A stretch of DNA of 61,176 nucleotides from Deltaproteobacteria bacterium (GCA_029553295.1 JAKPCK010000062.1:1-61176); one strand, 5' to 3'. Shown: positions 8,522 to 17,998, counted from the first letter of the stretch. Notes: generated by a model from the sequence alone, not told the origin. Translations and numbers: made by a program.

Positions 8522-9640
8522 TTATGCCTGTATCCCATAGAATTCCCTGATGCAACGGGACACATAGACCACCTCATCCTCCTTCATGGAGGGATAAATG
8601 GGCAGGGATATAATCTGCCTTGCTGCCTCCTCTGAATTGGAGAATGCCCCTTCCTGGTAGCCGAGCCGGCTATATACCCCCTGGAGGTGTATGGGTGTGG
8701 GGTAATGGATAAGGGTTGTTATGCCTTTTTCCCTGAGATACGCCATGAGTTCATCCCTCTGCCTTACCCTTATAACATAGAGGTGATATACATGGTATGC
8801 CCATGTTGCCTCCTGAGGCAATATAACAGGCGTATCCCCAAGCTCCCTTTTGTAAAGCCACGCTATATGCCTCCTCCTCTTGTTCCAGTAATCCAGTTTT
8901 TCCAGTTTTATAAGGAGCAGTGCTGCCTGGACCTCATCAAGTCTTGAGTTAAACCCCTCAATGGCATGGACATGTTTTGATGTCTGGCCATATGCCCTGA
9001 GCATCAGGGCCCTCTCATATACTTCATGGGAGTTTGTGGTTATAATGCCACCGTCACCGTAGCAACCCAGGTTCTTGGTGGGATAGAAGCTGAAGGCACC
9101 GACATCGCCTATGCTGCCCACCTTTTTTTCCTTGTATAGGGCGCCGTGGGCCTGGCAGGCATCCTCCAAAATCTGGACACCGTATCTTTTGCATATATCC
9201 GCAATCTCATCCATCCTGCAGGGATGACCGTATAGGTGGACTGGTATACAGAGCCTTATGCCTTTTTCCCTCTTCAGGAGACCCTCAAGGGCCTCAGGGT
9301 CCATATTATAGGTCTCCATTTCTATGTCACAAAAAACAGGCTCTATCCCGTGGATGGATAGACCCATGGCAGTGGATATATATGTATTGGGGGTTGTTAC
9401 TACCTTATCCCCTGGCTTTAGGCCAAGGGATAAACCCCCTATCTTTAATGCGTCTGTCCCGCTGTTTACCCCCACTGCATATTTTACCCCTATATAGGAG
9501 GCAAATGCCTCCTCAAGGGAGGCAACCTCCCTCCCCAGGATGAATTCGCCCCTGGATAGGACATCCCTGAAACGTTCTATGAGCTGTTCCTTTATATCCT
9601 GGTGGTCCCTTTCAAGATTAAATATATTTACCTCCATCAC
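8522..9640 (-). CDS. DegT/DnrJ/EryC1/StrS sugar aminotransferase
   Basis: A PLP-dependent aminotransferase of 372 residues that aminates keto-sugar nucleotides. The PLP-binding lysine is K189 in FSFYPTKNLGCYGDGG, the family's signature. The N-terminal GVNSGTDAL binds the phosphate, and EDACQAHGA contains the conserved Asp. It closely resembles the FdtB/WecE-type enzymes that make 3- or 4-amino-deoxyhexoses. The start overlaps the epimerase stop by 4 bases. With the neighbouring epimerase/dehydratase it likely makes an amino sugar for a surface glycan (inference). Confidence 0.9.
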   Translation of the reverse strand: MMEVNIFNLERDHQDIKEQLIERFRDVLSRGEFILGREVASLEEAFASYIGVKYAVGVNSGTDALKIGGLSLGLKPGDKVVTTPNTYISTAMGLSIHGIEPVFCDIEMETYNMDPEALEGLLKREKGIRLCIPVHLYGHPCRMDEIADICKRYGVQILEDACQAHGALYKEKKVGSIGDVGAFSFYPTKNLGCYGDGGIITTNSHEVYERALMLRAYGQTSKHVHAIEGFNSRLDEVQAALLLIKLEKLDYWNKRRRHIAWLYKRELGDTPVILPQEATWAYHVYHLYVIRVRQRDELMAYLREKGITTLIHYPTPIHLQGVYSRLGYQEGAFSNSEEAARQIISLPIYPSMKEDEVVYVSRCIREFYGIQA

Positions 9641-10629
9641 CAGTACTCCTTTTTGTATTTTCTGTAATATTCAATGGTTCGGGCAATGCCCTCTTCCAGG
9701 GATACCCTTGGCCTCCATCCTGTTACCCGTTTTATCTTTGTTATGTCAGTATAGTAGTCCCCGGGCTCCACCTCTTTCCTCTCCTGGGTAAACTCGGTAA
9801 ACCTTGCCCTGCCTGTCCCGGCAATCTCCACAATCTTGTTGGCGAGCTCGATGAAGCTCACAGGTATCCCCGTCCCCACATTGAACACCTCTCCATAGGC
9901 ATCCTCTGTGGCAGCCACAGTGATTAGGCAGTCTACAAGGTCATCCACATAGAGAAAGTCCCTCAGTATCCTCCCGTCGCCGAATACAGGTATCTCCTCA
10001 TCGTCTATGGCCTTTCTTATGAACCAGTTGAATACACCGTATTCATCGTGGGCCATCTGGTGTCTCGGGCCATATGTATTTGTTATCCTGAGGCACACAC
10101 CTTTTATCCCGAATATATCGTCGTATACAATCACCATCTTTTCCGCTGTCAGGTTTGTCACAGCATATATGCCCTTGGGGTTTGTTGGGTGGTCTTCATC
10201 TACCGGGAGTTTTACGCTCGAGCCATATTCCCCCCTTGTCCCGGCAAATATGACCTTTGCAGTGGTGTTGTGGTGCCTTAGTGCCTCGAGGAGCACAAGG
10301 GTCCCCCTGCAGTTTATCTCTAGATCCTGGATGGGGTTTCTCATGCTGTCCACATGGTTTACCTGACCTGCCAGGTGGAATACAAAATCCTTACCCTTAA
10401 CAAGGTGGTTCATGGAGAGGCTGTTTCTCACATCGGAAAAATTCACCCTCACCTTGTCCTCTATGTCTTTTATATTAAATAGGTTGCCACCCTGTCTCGG
10501 CAGCATATTGTCCACTATAGTTACATGGGCACCCATTTTTACAAGCTCTATACAGAGGTTGCTCCCTATAAAACCAAGGCCCCCTGTTACAAGGACCTCT
10601 TTACCCTTAAAAATCCCCTTTTTTTTCAT
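9637..10629 (-). CDS. NAD-dependent epimerase/dehydratase (extended SDR) with atypical YxxxN
   Basis: This 330-residue extended short-chain dehydrogenase acts on nucleotide sugars. The Rossmann motif TGGLGFIG lies near residue 15 and the substrate-side motifs ITNTYGPRH and FLYVDDLVD are normal. The catalytic region is odd: Y155 is followed four residues later by N159 (YAVTN) instead of the usual Lys, while the preceding Ser/Thr segment reads FAGTRGEYG. It could be an epimerase or 4,6-dehydratase with altered chemistry, or the local alignment may shift. A good RBS (GGAGAAGAA) precedes ATG 10629. The gene overlaps the upstream glycosyltransferase by 23 bases. Confidence 0.85.
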   Translation of the reverse strand: MKKKGIFKGKEVLVTGGLGFIGSNLCIELVKMGAHVTIVDNMLPRQGGNLFNIKDIEDKVRVNFSDVRNSLSMNHLVKGKDFVFHLAGQVNHVDSMRNPIQDLEINCRGTLVLLEALRHHNTTAKVIFAGTRGEYGSSVKLPVDEDHPTNPKGIYAVTNLTAEKMVIVYDDIFGIKGVCLRITNTYGPRHQMAHDEYGVFNWFIRKAIDDEEIPVFGDGRILRDFLYVDDLVDCLITVAATEDAYGEVFNVGTGIPVSFIELANKIVEIAGTGRARFTEFTQERKEVEPGDYYTDITKIKRVTGWRPRVSLEEGIARTIEYYRKYKKEYW

Positions 10630-11392
10630 ATTTCTTCTCCATTTCCCATAATTTAGCGTGTTTCATAAAGACATAATACATGGTTGATGCAATGATAATA
10701 AGGCCGGGGACACCGTCGAGAAACCCAAGCTTGAATATATAGTCCCTGAAAAATCTGTAGATAGGCCTTAAAAGCATATTAAACAGGTGGAATCGCCTGC
10801 GGGATTGAAACAGGTCTTCTGCATATGCCCCAGAATATCTATCTATAGTCCTTATCTGATGCGATGTATCCACATAGGGTGTGTGCATGTAGTGGTTTTT
10901 CAGGTGACCCACCCTGCCCTCCACATGGACCTTGGCGTGGATCCCTCCCTGCCAGCCACCCTTATCTTTTCTGTATAGCCTTATCTCGTGGTCAGGATAC
11001 CAGCCGCCGAACCTTATCTCCCTGCCAAGATATATGTTTCTCCTGTTCACCATAAAACCGTTGTATCCTTGCCTGGTGTCTGGGTTAATAACCTGTGCAA
11101 TCTCATCCTTTATCCTGTCTGTAAGCCATTCATCTGCATCTATGAACATGACCCAGGCATTACTGCATCTGTCCTGGGCAAACTGGTATTTATCCCGCTG
11201 GCTTGTTGTATCAAACTGGTATAGTTTGTCTGTGTATCGGGCTGCTATCTCCGCTGTGCCATCTGTACTGTGGGAGTCCACAACTATCAACTCATCTGCC
11301 CAGCCTGCTACACTTTTCAATGCCCTCTCTATAGTAGCTGCATTGTTAAGGGTTATCATATATATGGAGATAGGTAGCTTCATATCTATCAA
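10607..11392 (-). CDS. Glycosyltransferase family 2, LPS core WaaE/KdtX-like
   Basis: The 261-residue GT-A-fold transferase begins with LPISIYMITLNNAATIERAL and has the donor-binding DSHSTDGT motif. Its DxD equivalent is FIDADEWLT, the usual GT2 arrangement. The pattern matches the WaaE/KdtX group that adds a hexose to the LPS inner core. A C-terminal hydrophobic stretch (FLDGVPGLIIIASTMYYVFM) may anchor it to the membrane. It heads the minus-strand glycan cassette of four overlapping genes. The start could be ATG 11392 or 11383. Confidence 0.85.
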   Translation of the reverse strand: MIDMKLPISIYMITLNNAATIERALKSVAGWADELIVVDSHSTDGTAEIAARYTDKLYQFDTTSQRDKYQFAQDRCSNAWVMFIDADEWLTDRIKDEIAQVINPDTRQGYNGFMVNRRNIYLGREIRFGGWYPDHEIRLYRKDKGGWQGGIHAKVHVEGRVGHLKNHYMHTPYVDTSHQIRTIDRYSGAYAEDLFQSRRRFHLFNMLLRPIYRFFRDYIFKLGFLDGVPGLIIIASTMYYVFMKHAKLWEMEKKYEKKGDF

Positions 11393-11526
11393 AATTAAAC
11401 TAAGGCAAAGGGCTTACATAGACTAAAAGACTGTAGACTACAGGCTACAGATCTTTTAAAACCTCTATACCCGTCTTTAAGTTCCTAATTCACAGCTATA
11501 TATTAAGCAATATATCCAGATATTTT

Positions 11527-13056
11527 TCAACATACTTTTCCCTGTGATATGGCAAAAAAAGGTGCATGATTAGATGTAAAAAACGGGGGCTGCCTCTGGA
11601 TAATGGGTTTTATCAAGGGATGCCCCTTAAATTCTTTCTCGATAAAACGCCTGACCTTGAGCCTGCCCCAGTCTTTGGGGTGGATAAAGTCCCCATAGAG
11701 GGACAGGTCACCTTTATAAAACTCCCTTATCTCCAACCCTCTGGCATCAGGGCTATTTAAGGGCAGATTGAATATGGCGCAATTGATAAAATCTATATTT
11801 TTGTGGTTTTTAGCTATGAAGTCAATGGTTTTCCTTGCAGATTCCTTTGATTCATATGGGGTGCCAAAGAGTATATATACATATGTTCCAATCCCGGCTT
11901 TTTTAAGGTTTTCCAATGCCCCTACCACATCCTCTAATACAATCCCCTTGTTCATCATATCAAGGACTGACTGGTCCCCAGACTCAACACCGAGCTTGAG
12001 CATGACGCACCCTGACCTTTTTAAACCCATGCAGAAATCCATATCTGTTAGGTCTTTGTTTGCCCTTGCAAAACCATACCAGGGTGCAGGCAAGGGGTTT
12101 TTTATAAGGGCCTTCATTACAGCAGGGCTTACTGCATTGTCTGTTAAATGGATGAGGCACGGCCCTGTATGGTCTATAATATCACTGAGTTCATGGACTG
12201 CATAGAGGGGATCTGTCTGTATGTATCTATTACCCTCTGCCCTCTCAGGGCAAAAGGTGCACCTGCCCCAGTAACAGCCTGTTGATGTGTTATATGGTAT
12301 TATAAACCCCGGTGAGAGATATGGGTCTCTATTAAAGACATCATATAGCGGGGCAGGTTTTATTCCCTGTTTTATGTCTTTCCCCAAAAGCCTAAGTAAA
12401 GGTATCTCCCCTGGACCTGTTATTATATAATCCACAAGGTCACCAAACATATTGTCTAGGCCTTTATTCCCCATCCAGGAAGTAATAAGGCTGCCACCTA
12501 TAACTATCCTGATGTGGGGGTAGTTTTGTCTTAAAAAGCCTATTATTGAAAATCCACATAGGGCCTGGCTTAGGTAATTTATGGATATTCCTATAGTTTT
12601 GTAGTCTTTTTTCTCAAGGATGTTTTTCAGCCTATGGGAAAAGTATACATAAAATGGGTTTTTTTCAAAATTACAGGCGGCATAAATGAGGTCATGACTG
12701 TTAACAGGGGAGAGGGCCTTGTCTTCATAGTCTGTCAGGGTAATCTTTATTGCTTGTCCGGGCTGCGATACTATGAGGAGCCTGTTTATCTCATAGACAG
12801 CCTTTTTGTATCTGGCCATGTTTTTGAATGCATGTCCATTTTTTATGGAGGCAATGTTGACATCCAGATTTTTTGTAGCCCTCATGGTCCATCTGTCACC
12901 AAGGGATGGTGTGTTTTTTATGAGCCAGTATATACCCTCTATGTTTGCATCTATTACATCAAACCCTGTGTTGTTTGCATATAGGGCACCGGCAAGCCTT
13001 GCAATGCCAATAGGGGGTTCACATGGTTTAGAGATGGGCGGATAGATAAGTAGCAC
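11527..13056 (-). CDS. B12-binding-type radical SAM protein
   Basis: This 509-residue protein has an N-terminal cobalamin-binding-like Rossmann region (LLIYPPISKPCEPPIGIARL; later IRIVIGGSL) and a central radical SAM domain. The cluster ligands are in NTSTGCYWGRCTFCPE, a Cx4Cx2C spacing shared with the gene at 3561-4835. A GVESGDQSVLDMMNKG segment is the conserved third strand. It probably belongs to the large COG1032 group, whose members often modify lipids or natural products. The substrate is unknown. It stands between mltD and the glycan cassette. Confidence 0.85.
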   Translation of the reverse strand: MLLIYPPISKPCEPPIGIARLAGALYANNTGFDVIDANIEGIYWLIKNTPSLGDRWTMRATKNLDVNIASIKNGHAFKNMARYKKAVYEINRLLIVSQPGQAIKITLTDYEDKALSPVNSHDLIYAACNFEKNPFYVYFSHRLKNILEKKDYKTIGISINYLSQALCGFSIIGFLRQNYPHIRIVIGGSLITSWMGNKGLDNMFGDLVDYIITGPGEIPLLRLLGKDIKQGIKPAPLYDVFNRDPYLSPGFIIPYNTSTGCYWGRCTFCPERAEGNRYIQTDPLYAVHELSDIIDHTGPCLIHLTDNAVSPAVMKALIKNPLPAPWYGFARANKDLTDMDFCMGLKRSGCVMLKLGVESGDQSVLDMMNKGIVLEDVVGALENLKKAGIGTYVYILFGTPYESKESARKTIDFIAKNHKNIDFINCAIFNLPLNSPDARGLEIREFYKGDLSLYGDFIHPKDWGRLKVRRFIEKEFKGHPLIKPIIQRQPPFFTSNHAPFFAISQGKVC

Positions 13057-13077
13057 TGGTTAGGCTTTCAGAAGGGA

Positions 13078-14745
13078 TTACCCTTCGTTGGTGACGATCT
13101 TCAGCCTCATGTTGGGGTAGAGCTTACTTGTCTTTAGTTTATTTGTATTTTTTATCCTGTTGGCATCTATGCCGTATTTATTTGATATGGCAGACAAGGT
13201 CTCGCCTTTTTTAACTATATGGTATCTGTATGTGGTGGCTTTTGCCTTTTTTGTTTCGTTGTGTTTTACCAGCTTGAGTCTCATATCAGCATAGACCTTC
13301 TCACTACGCATGTTGTTCGCCTTCATGAGCTCTTCCTTGTCTATGCCGTATTTGTTTGATATGGCAGACAAGGTCTCGCCTTTTTTAACTATATGGTAGG
13401 TCTTCACGGGCTTTTTTGCATCTGGACTGATGTGTTTTTTTGTTCTGGTATTATAAGGCTCTACATCTATGATGGCGAGCATGGCTTTTTTATTGGCTGG
13501 GGCAGTATAACGGGGTATGTTTAAGACCATCCCCTTTTTGATCCTCAGTTCACCATCAGTGGCATTTATAAGGGCCATATGTTCATATTTAACACCGTAT
13601 CTCTTCATTATCCTGGCAAGGGTATCACCTTTTTTTACCCTGTATGCAACAACACCTTTTATTATCCTCTCATTTTTCAAGGCAACTGTAAGGTTATTGG
13701 TAAAATTGGATATATCTATGGTGTCGGGCAGCTTTATTTTATAGTCGTCTTCATAAGGTGGGGTAATGCCCCTTAATATCTCGGGGTTATAAGACCTGAC
13801 GCTTCCTACATCCAGGGATGTTGCCCTTGCAATGGCAGAGATGGGTGTTGATGGAGGGACACTAACCTGATGGAACCTTACAGGTTTTTCATATGTAATA
13901 TTTCCGAAACCGTATTTTTCCGGGTATTTGGCTATGATTGCCGCGGCTATGAGCTTTGGTATGTACTCCCTTGTCTCCTTTGGCAGTGTATTGTATTTGA
14001 TGAGCTCCCAGAAATCATTGGTATTGTGCTTATTTATGGCCCTCTCTACCCTACCTTCCCCGGCATTATAGCCTGCTGCTGCGAGGTACCAGCAACCAAA
14101 TTGGTTGAAGAGGTCCCTGAGATACTTTGCCGCAGCAACAGTTGATTTTTCAGGGTCCCTCCGCTCATCTATCCAGAAGTTTACCTTTAGACCGTATCTC
14201 CCGCCTGTGGCATATATGAATTGCCATGGGCCACATGCCTTTTTCGGGGAGTATGCCCTTGCATTAAAACCGCTTTCTATCATGGCAAGGTATACAAGGT
14301 CCTCAGGCATATTGTTTTCCTTGAGTATCTCCTTCATGATGGGGATATAGTATCGTGCACGCCTTAACCAGTTCGTAAAGACCTTCCTCTTCTCTGTGGT
14401 AAAATAGCGGATATAATACTCTACTGCCTCGTTGAAGACTATGGGGATATCAAAGTCCTTAAGCTCATCATGGGTAAGGAGGGAAGAGACATCGTCCTCA
14501 TCTTCCGGGTCTACCTTGGGCATTTTAAGCGTCTCCAGTTCTTTCTTTAGAGGGCTCATCGGCCTATCAGCTATTATGATAGGGGTTTTTGTCTCCGGTG
14601 ACATAACTACCACTGATTCCCTGGGCATCTCTACAGTTGCCCTGCTTCCATAAGAAGAATCCTGTATTTTCTTGGGTCCTGAAGAACAGGATACAAGAAA
14701 AATAATGGCTAAGGATATGGCAAGATATATCTTCATATTGGTCAT
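13078..14745 (-). CDS. mltD: Membrane-bound lytic murein transglycosylase D with three LysM domains
   Basis: MltD cleaves peptidoglycan glycan strands to anhydro-muropeptides from the inner face of the outer membrane. The 555-residue product has a lipoprotein signal (LAIIFLVSC lipobox). The SLT domain begins at LVYLAMIESGFNARAYS with the catalytic Glu in MIESGF, followed by GPWQF and YNAGEGRV. At the C-terminus are three LysM repeats (YRVKKGDTL, YHIVKKGETL, YHIVKKGETL). The last two LysM copies are nearly identical, also at DNA level. I chose ATG 14745 (or 14736) rather than 14787 so that the signal peptide starts normally. No strong RBS is visible. Confidence 0.93.
   Translation of the reverse strand: MTNMKIYLAISLAIIFLVSCSSGPKKIQDSSYGSRATVEMPRESVVVMSPETKTPIIIADRPMSPLKKELETLKMPKVDPEDEDDVSSLLTHDELKDFDIPIVFNEAVEYYIRYFTTEKRKVFTNWLRRARYYIPIMKEILKENNMPEDLVYLAMIESGFNARAYSPKKACGPWQFIYATGGRYGLKVNFWIDERRDPEKSTVAAAKYLRDLFNQFGCWYLAAAGYNAGEGRVERAINKHNTNDFWELIKYNTLPKETREYIPKLIAAAIIAKYPEKYGFGNITYEKPVRFHQVSVPPSTPISAIARATSLDVGSVRSYNPEILRGITPPYEDDYKIKLPDTIDISNFTNNLTVALKNERIIKGVVAYRVKKGDTLARIMKRYGVKYEHMALINATDGELRIKKGMVLNIPRYTAPANKKAMLAIIDVEPYNTRTKKHISPDAKKPVKTYHIVKKGETLSAISNKYGIDKEELMKANNMRSEKVYADMRLKLVKHNETKKAKATTYRYHIVKKGETLSAISNKYGIDANRIKNTNKLKTSKLYPNMRLKIVTNEG
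13166..13398. repeat. 59-bp direct repeat within the mltD LysM region
   Basis: Segments 13166-13224 and 13340-13398 are each 59 bases and differ at one position. They encode the core of the second and third LysM domains of MltD. The near identity suggests a recent internal duplication or gene conversion. Confidence 0.9.
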
Positions 14746-14812
14746 TTTACAAAACTTAAAGAGATAATAAAAGTTAAAAATCAGCATGTCAACAAAAAAT
14801 TATAGTTTTTCA

Positions 14813-15733
14813 CTACTTAAACGCCTTTCCCATTAAATTTCTGTATCCAATGGCAAAGCTATAGGCATCCATCTTCTTTTTGTTTTCCATCTGGAGTTCT
14901 ATTATAATAAGCGTACCGTCGGTGGTGGATACATATATCCCCTTTTTGTTTATATCGATTATTGTCCCTGGGGGCGAATCGCTGTTATATGGGTCTGTTT
15001 GCCCTGTATATATCTTCATTAGTTTTTCATCTATGTATGTATAGGCTACAGGCCATAAAAAAAACGCCCTTATCCTGTTGTTTATCTCCCTTGCCCCTGC
15101 CTGCCAGTTTATCCTCCCCATCTCCTTTGTAATGAGAGGTGTAAAGGTTGCAAGCCTGTGGTCCTGTTGCCTGCCTGTTATCTTACCCTCTTTCTCTATA
15201 TGGTCTATAATATTCGGGAGGACCTCCCCTGACCTCACAGATAACCTATCTGAGAGGGTTGCTGCATTATCATTTTCATCTATATGAACCGTCTCCTGGT
15301 ATATAATATCACCTGCATCCATCTGTTCGTTCATCTTTATCACTGTTATGCCTGTCTCATTGTCACCGTTTAGGAGTGCCCACTGGATCGGTGATGGCCC
15401 CCTGTAGACCGGGAGTAAGGACGGGTGCACATTAATAGACCCTATAGTGGGGATATCCAGTATCTTTTTTGGGATGATGAGACCAAATGAGACAACCACA
15501 AACAGGTGGGGGTCAAAATCATGGACCTGAAATATAGAGGGTTCTTTAAAAGAGTCTATCTCGATGACAGGTATGCCCATCTGGAGGGCAGCCTTTTTTA
15601 TCTCGCTGTCTTCGAGCATGTAGCCCCTGCCCTTTGGCCTCGCCCTTTTTGTGATAACGCATTTGATAAATCCAGAGATTGCCCTGAATGAAGGTAGTGA
15701 AAATGCAGAGGTGCTGAAAAACACTATATTCAT
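14813..15733 (-). CDS. fmt: Methionyl-tRNA formyltransferase
   Basis: Fmt formylates initiator Met-tRNA using 10-formyltetrahydrofolate. The 306-residue protein is of normal length. It has the transformylase active site NVHPSLLPVYRGPSPIQWA with Asn and His, followed by ETGITVIKMNEQMDAGDI with the catalytic Asp. The N-terminal MNIVFFSTSAFSLPSF is the family's first strand. The start overlaps the def stop by 4 bases, the classic def-fmt arrangement. Confidence 0.96.
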   Translation of the reverse strand: MNIVFFSTSAFSLPSFRAISGFIKCVITKRARPKGRGYMLEDSEIKKAALQMGIPVIEIDSFKEPSIFQVHDFDPHLFVVVSFGLIIPKKILDIPTIGSINVHPSLLPVYRGPSPIQWALLNGDNETGITVIKMNEQMDAGDIIYQETVHIDENDNAATLSDRLSVRSGEVLPNIIDHIEKEGKITGRQQDHRLATFTPLITKEMGRINWQAGAREINNRIRAFFLWPVAYTYIDEKLMKIYTGQTDPYNSDSPPGTIIDINKKGIYVSTTDGTLIIIELQMENKKKMDAYSFAIGYRNLMGKAFK

Positions 15734-16230
15734 CTGTTTTTTTGCTTCAGGTATCTTTTTTTGAAGATATTCTTTTTAACGGGGCTTAGATAATCTATAA
15801 AGAGCCTTCCATTTAGATGGTCTATCTCATGTTGAAACGCCCTGGCAAGATGGCCTTCACACTCTATCTGAAAAGGTGCATTGTCTATGGTAACACCTTT
15901 AACAGAGACCTTCTTTGGCCTGTTGATATACTCATAGTAGCCCGGGACGCTTAAACATCCCTCTTCGCTAATCTCTTCAGATTCACTACTTATAATCTCG
16001 GGGTTTATTATGGCAACAGGTTTACCTACCTTGCCTGATTTCAATTCTACGACAATAAGCCTTATGGGGATCCCTACCTGATTGGCAGCAAGACCTGCGC
16101 CCCTGGCAAGACGCATGGTCTCTATCATGTCCTGTGAGAGCCTAATAATCTCGTCAGTTATCTCATCTATGGGCTTTGCTGTCTCCCTTAGAACACGGTC
16201 AGGGTATACCCTTATCTCCAGTAAGGCCAT
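15730..16230 (-). CDS. def: Peptide deformylase
   Basis: Def removes the formyl group from nascent peptides. The three signature motifs are all present in the 166-residue protein: GAGLAANQVG, EEGCLSVPG with the metal-binding Cys, and QHEIDHLNG with the HExxH metal and catalytic residues. Length is typical. It is translationally coupled to fmt downstream. Confidence 0.97.
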   Translation of the reverse strand: MALLEIRVYPDRVLRETAKPIDEITDEIIRLSQDMIETMRLARGAGLAANQVGIPIRLIVVELKSGKVGKPVAIINPEIISSESEEISEEGCLSVPGYYEYINRPKKVSVKGVTIDNAPFQIECEGHLARAFQHEIDHLNGRLFIDYLSPVKKNIFKKRYLKQKNR

Positions 16231-16280
16231 AACAGAATACTTTTATAATAAATCGACTTTTTTTTCAACTAATAAGCGAC

Positions 16281-17381
16281 CTATGCCTTTTTATTACAGA
16301 CCCCGCACCTGTTACATATGCTTTTCTTGCCATTGTCCAGATATATACCTGTGCGGCCCTTGAAGTCTTCTATATATATTTTATCTCCCGAACCTCTTTT
16401 AATATAGTTATAATCAACAGGGACTTTCCCTGACCCTCCGGTTATATCGATGGTATATGTAGGCATGGCAAGGCCTGAGATGTTTCTCCTCAAGGTCTTC
16501 ATTATCTCTATGCCCCTCTGGACCTGCACCTTAAAGTGCATCACACCCCTCACCTCGTCGAGCTGAAAAAGATAGTAGGGTTTAATCCCCAACATTACAA
16601 GACCCTGGAAAAGGTGGGCAAGTATGAAGGGACAGTCATTTACACCCCTTAAAAGCACAGTATGGCCAAGGAGGATACACCCTGTCTCTCTGAGCATCCT
16701 TATTTTTTCAGAGAATTCATCTGTTATCTCCCTCGGGTGATTTATGTGTATTATAAACCATAGGGGATTTATCTTTTTTATGGCATTGATATGCCCATCT
16801 GTTATGCCCTCAGGATATACAAGGGGCACACGAGAGCTTATCCTTATTGTTTTTATGTGGTCTATACTGAAAAGGTTAGAGAGTATGTGGTCGAGTTCTT
16901 CCGGGGAGAGCATCATGGGGTCGCCACCGGAGACTATCACCTCTTGTATGGATGCATCTTTTTTCAGATATGCAAATGTGTCTTTGTGGGATGCCTTTAT
17001 ATCATGGTCCCTGCCGGTCAGCCTTTTTCTGTTACAGAACCTGCAATAGACAGCACACTGGGCACCTGTTAAAAAGACACCCCTTCCTGGGTATTTCTTT
17101 ATAAATGAAGGCGTTATAGAGTGTCTGTCCTCAATTAGGGGGTCTACCTCTCCCTGATGGGAGAGCTCTTTTATGTCCGGGATACACTGTCTTTTTATAG
17201 GGCATTCAGGATTTGTCTTGTCTATGAGATTTAGATAGAAATAGGACACCTTCAGGGGATATACCCTTGAAGTATCGTTTATCTCTTTGATTTTTCTTTT
17301 ACTTAGAGCTAAATATCCCTTTAAATCCGATACGTGAAAAATGAAAGGGAGGGTATCTTTCTTACCCTCCTTGTCTCTCAT
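16281..17381 (-). CDS. KamA/EpmB-family lysine 2,3-aminomutase-like radical SAM enzyme
   Basis: This 366-residue radical SAM, PLP-dependent aminomutase has the Cx3Cx2C cluster in CAVYCRFCNRKR. It also has the family blocks SGGDPMMLSPEEL and TIRISSRVPLVYPEGIT, and the tail motif YTIDITGGSGKVPV, which contributes to PLP and substrate binding. It could be lysine 2,3-aminomutase or the EpmB-type enzyme that makes beta-lysine for EF-P. No efp or epmA is in the window to decide. The C-terminus carries an extra Cys cluster, CNRCGVC. It follows pal with a 3-base gap, so it may be cotranscribed. Confidence 0.88.
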   Translation of the reverse strand: MRDKEGKKDTLPFIFHVSDLKGYLALSKRKIKEINDTSRVYPLKVSYFYLNLIDKTNPECPIKRQCIPDIKELSHQGEVDPLIEDRHSITPSFIKKYPGRGVFLTGAQCAVYCRFCNRKRLTGRDHDIKASHKDTFAYLKKDASIQEVIVSGGDPMMLSPEELDHILSNLFSIDHIKTIRISSRVPLVYPEGITDGHINAIKKINPLWFIIHINHPREITDEFSEKIRMLRETGCILLGHTVLLRGVNDCPFILAHLFQGLVMLGIKPYYLFQLDEVRGVMHFKVQVQRGIEIMKTLRRNISGLAMPTYTIDITGGSGKVPVDYNYIKRGSGDKIYIEDFKGRTGIYLDNGKKSICNRCGVCNKKA

Positions 17382-17384
17382 CGT

Positions 17385-17927
17385 CTATTTTATCTGTAGA
17401 AAGTGGGCCCTTCTGTTCTTTGCCCAGGCCTCTTCATTGTGACCAGGGTCGAAGGGTCTTTCTTTTCCATAGCTGACTGTCTCTAAGAGTTTTCCATCAA
17501 CACCAAGGTTTATCAGATAATTTTTTGTAGAGTCAGCTCTTTTCTGACCAAGGACAAGGTTATACTCCACAGTCCCTCTTTCATCGCAGTGACCCTCTAT
17601 CCTCACCTTTTTCCCTGGGTTTGCCTTAAACCAATCGAGATTGTTCTTGAGGACCTCTGCGTCGCCCGGTCTTATGTTGTATTTATCGAAGTCAAAGAAT
17701 ATGTCCTTTAGCTCAGGTGCTGCAGCAACAGGGGCTGCCTTGGGGACCTCTTTTTCAACAACAGGTTCTGGTTTTTTGGCCTCCTCTGCCTTCGGGACAA
17801 CGACCTGGACCTCAGGTGCCTTTGGTTTTTCTGCCTCTGTCTTGACTACCTGCTGTGAGCAGCCAAACCCTAAAAATACCCCGACCATTAAAACTAACAG
17901 TATTAAGCCAAACCATTTAATCTTCAT
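17385..17927 (-). CDS. pal: Peptidoglycan-associated lipoprotein (OmpA family)
   Basis: Pal links the outer membrane to peptidoglycan as part of the Tol-Pal system. From ATG 17927 the 180-residue protein has a lipoprotein signal ending in FLGFGC, then a Pro/Ala/Lys-rich linker. An OmpA C-terminal domain follows with [10 protein letters not shown] and the peptidoglycan-binding [20 protein letters not shown] block. I chose this start over ATG 17999 because the signal peptide then begins at MKIKW and GGGTGG lies upstream. No tol genes are adjacent. It follows a small lipoprotein gene and precedes the KamA-like gene. Confidence 0.93.
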   Translation of the reverse strand: MKIKWFGLILLVLMVGVFLGFGCSQQVVKTEAEKPKAPEVQVVVPKAEEAKKPEPVVEKEVPKAAPVAAAPELKDIFFDFDKYNIRPGDAEVLKNNLDWFKANPGKKVRIEGHCDERGTVEYNLVLGQKRADSTKNYLINLGVDGKLLETVSYGKERPFDPGHNEEAWAKNRRAHFLQIK

Positions 17928-17955
17928 ATTCCACCCCTTCTTAAAAAATTTTTTT

Positions 17956-17984
17956 GGGCATACTCTCTTGACGAGGGTATACCC
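17956..17984 (-). terminator. Stem-loop between the small lipoprotein gene and pal
   Basis: On the minus strand GGGTATAC (17984-17977) pairs with GTATGCCC (17963-17956) through 8 pairs including one G-U, with a 13-base loop. A run of A then T follows. It could be a partial terminator or an mRNA-processing hairpin that sets the ratio of the two lipoproteins. Confidence 0.35.
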
Positions 17985-17998
17985 AATTTTTAAAAGCA

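Noticed and set aside
11393-11526. GACTACAG-type repeats near 11431-11450, also seen near 45233
   Set aside because: They are short and degenerate with only two places of occurrence. Not enough to define a repeat family.
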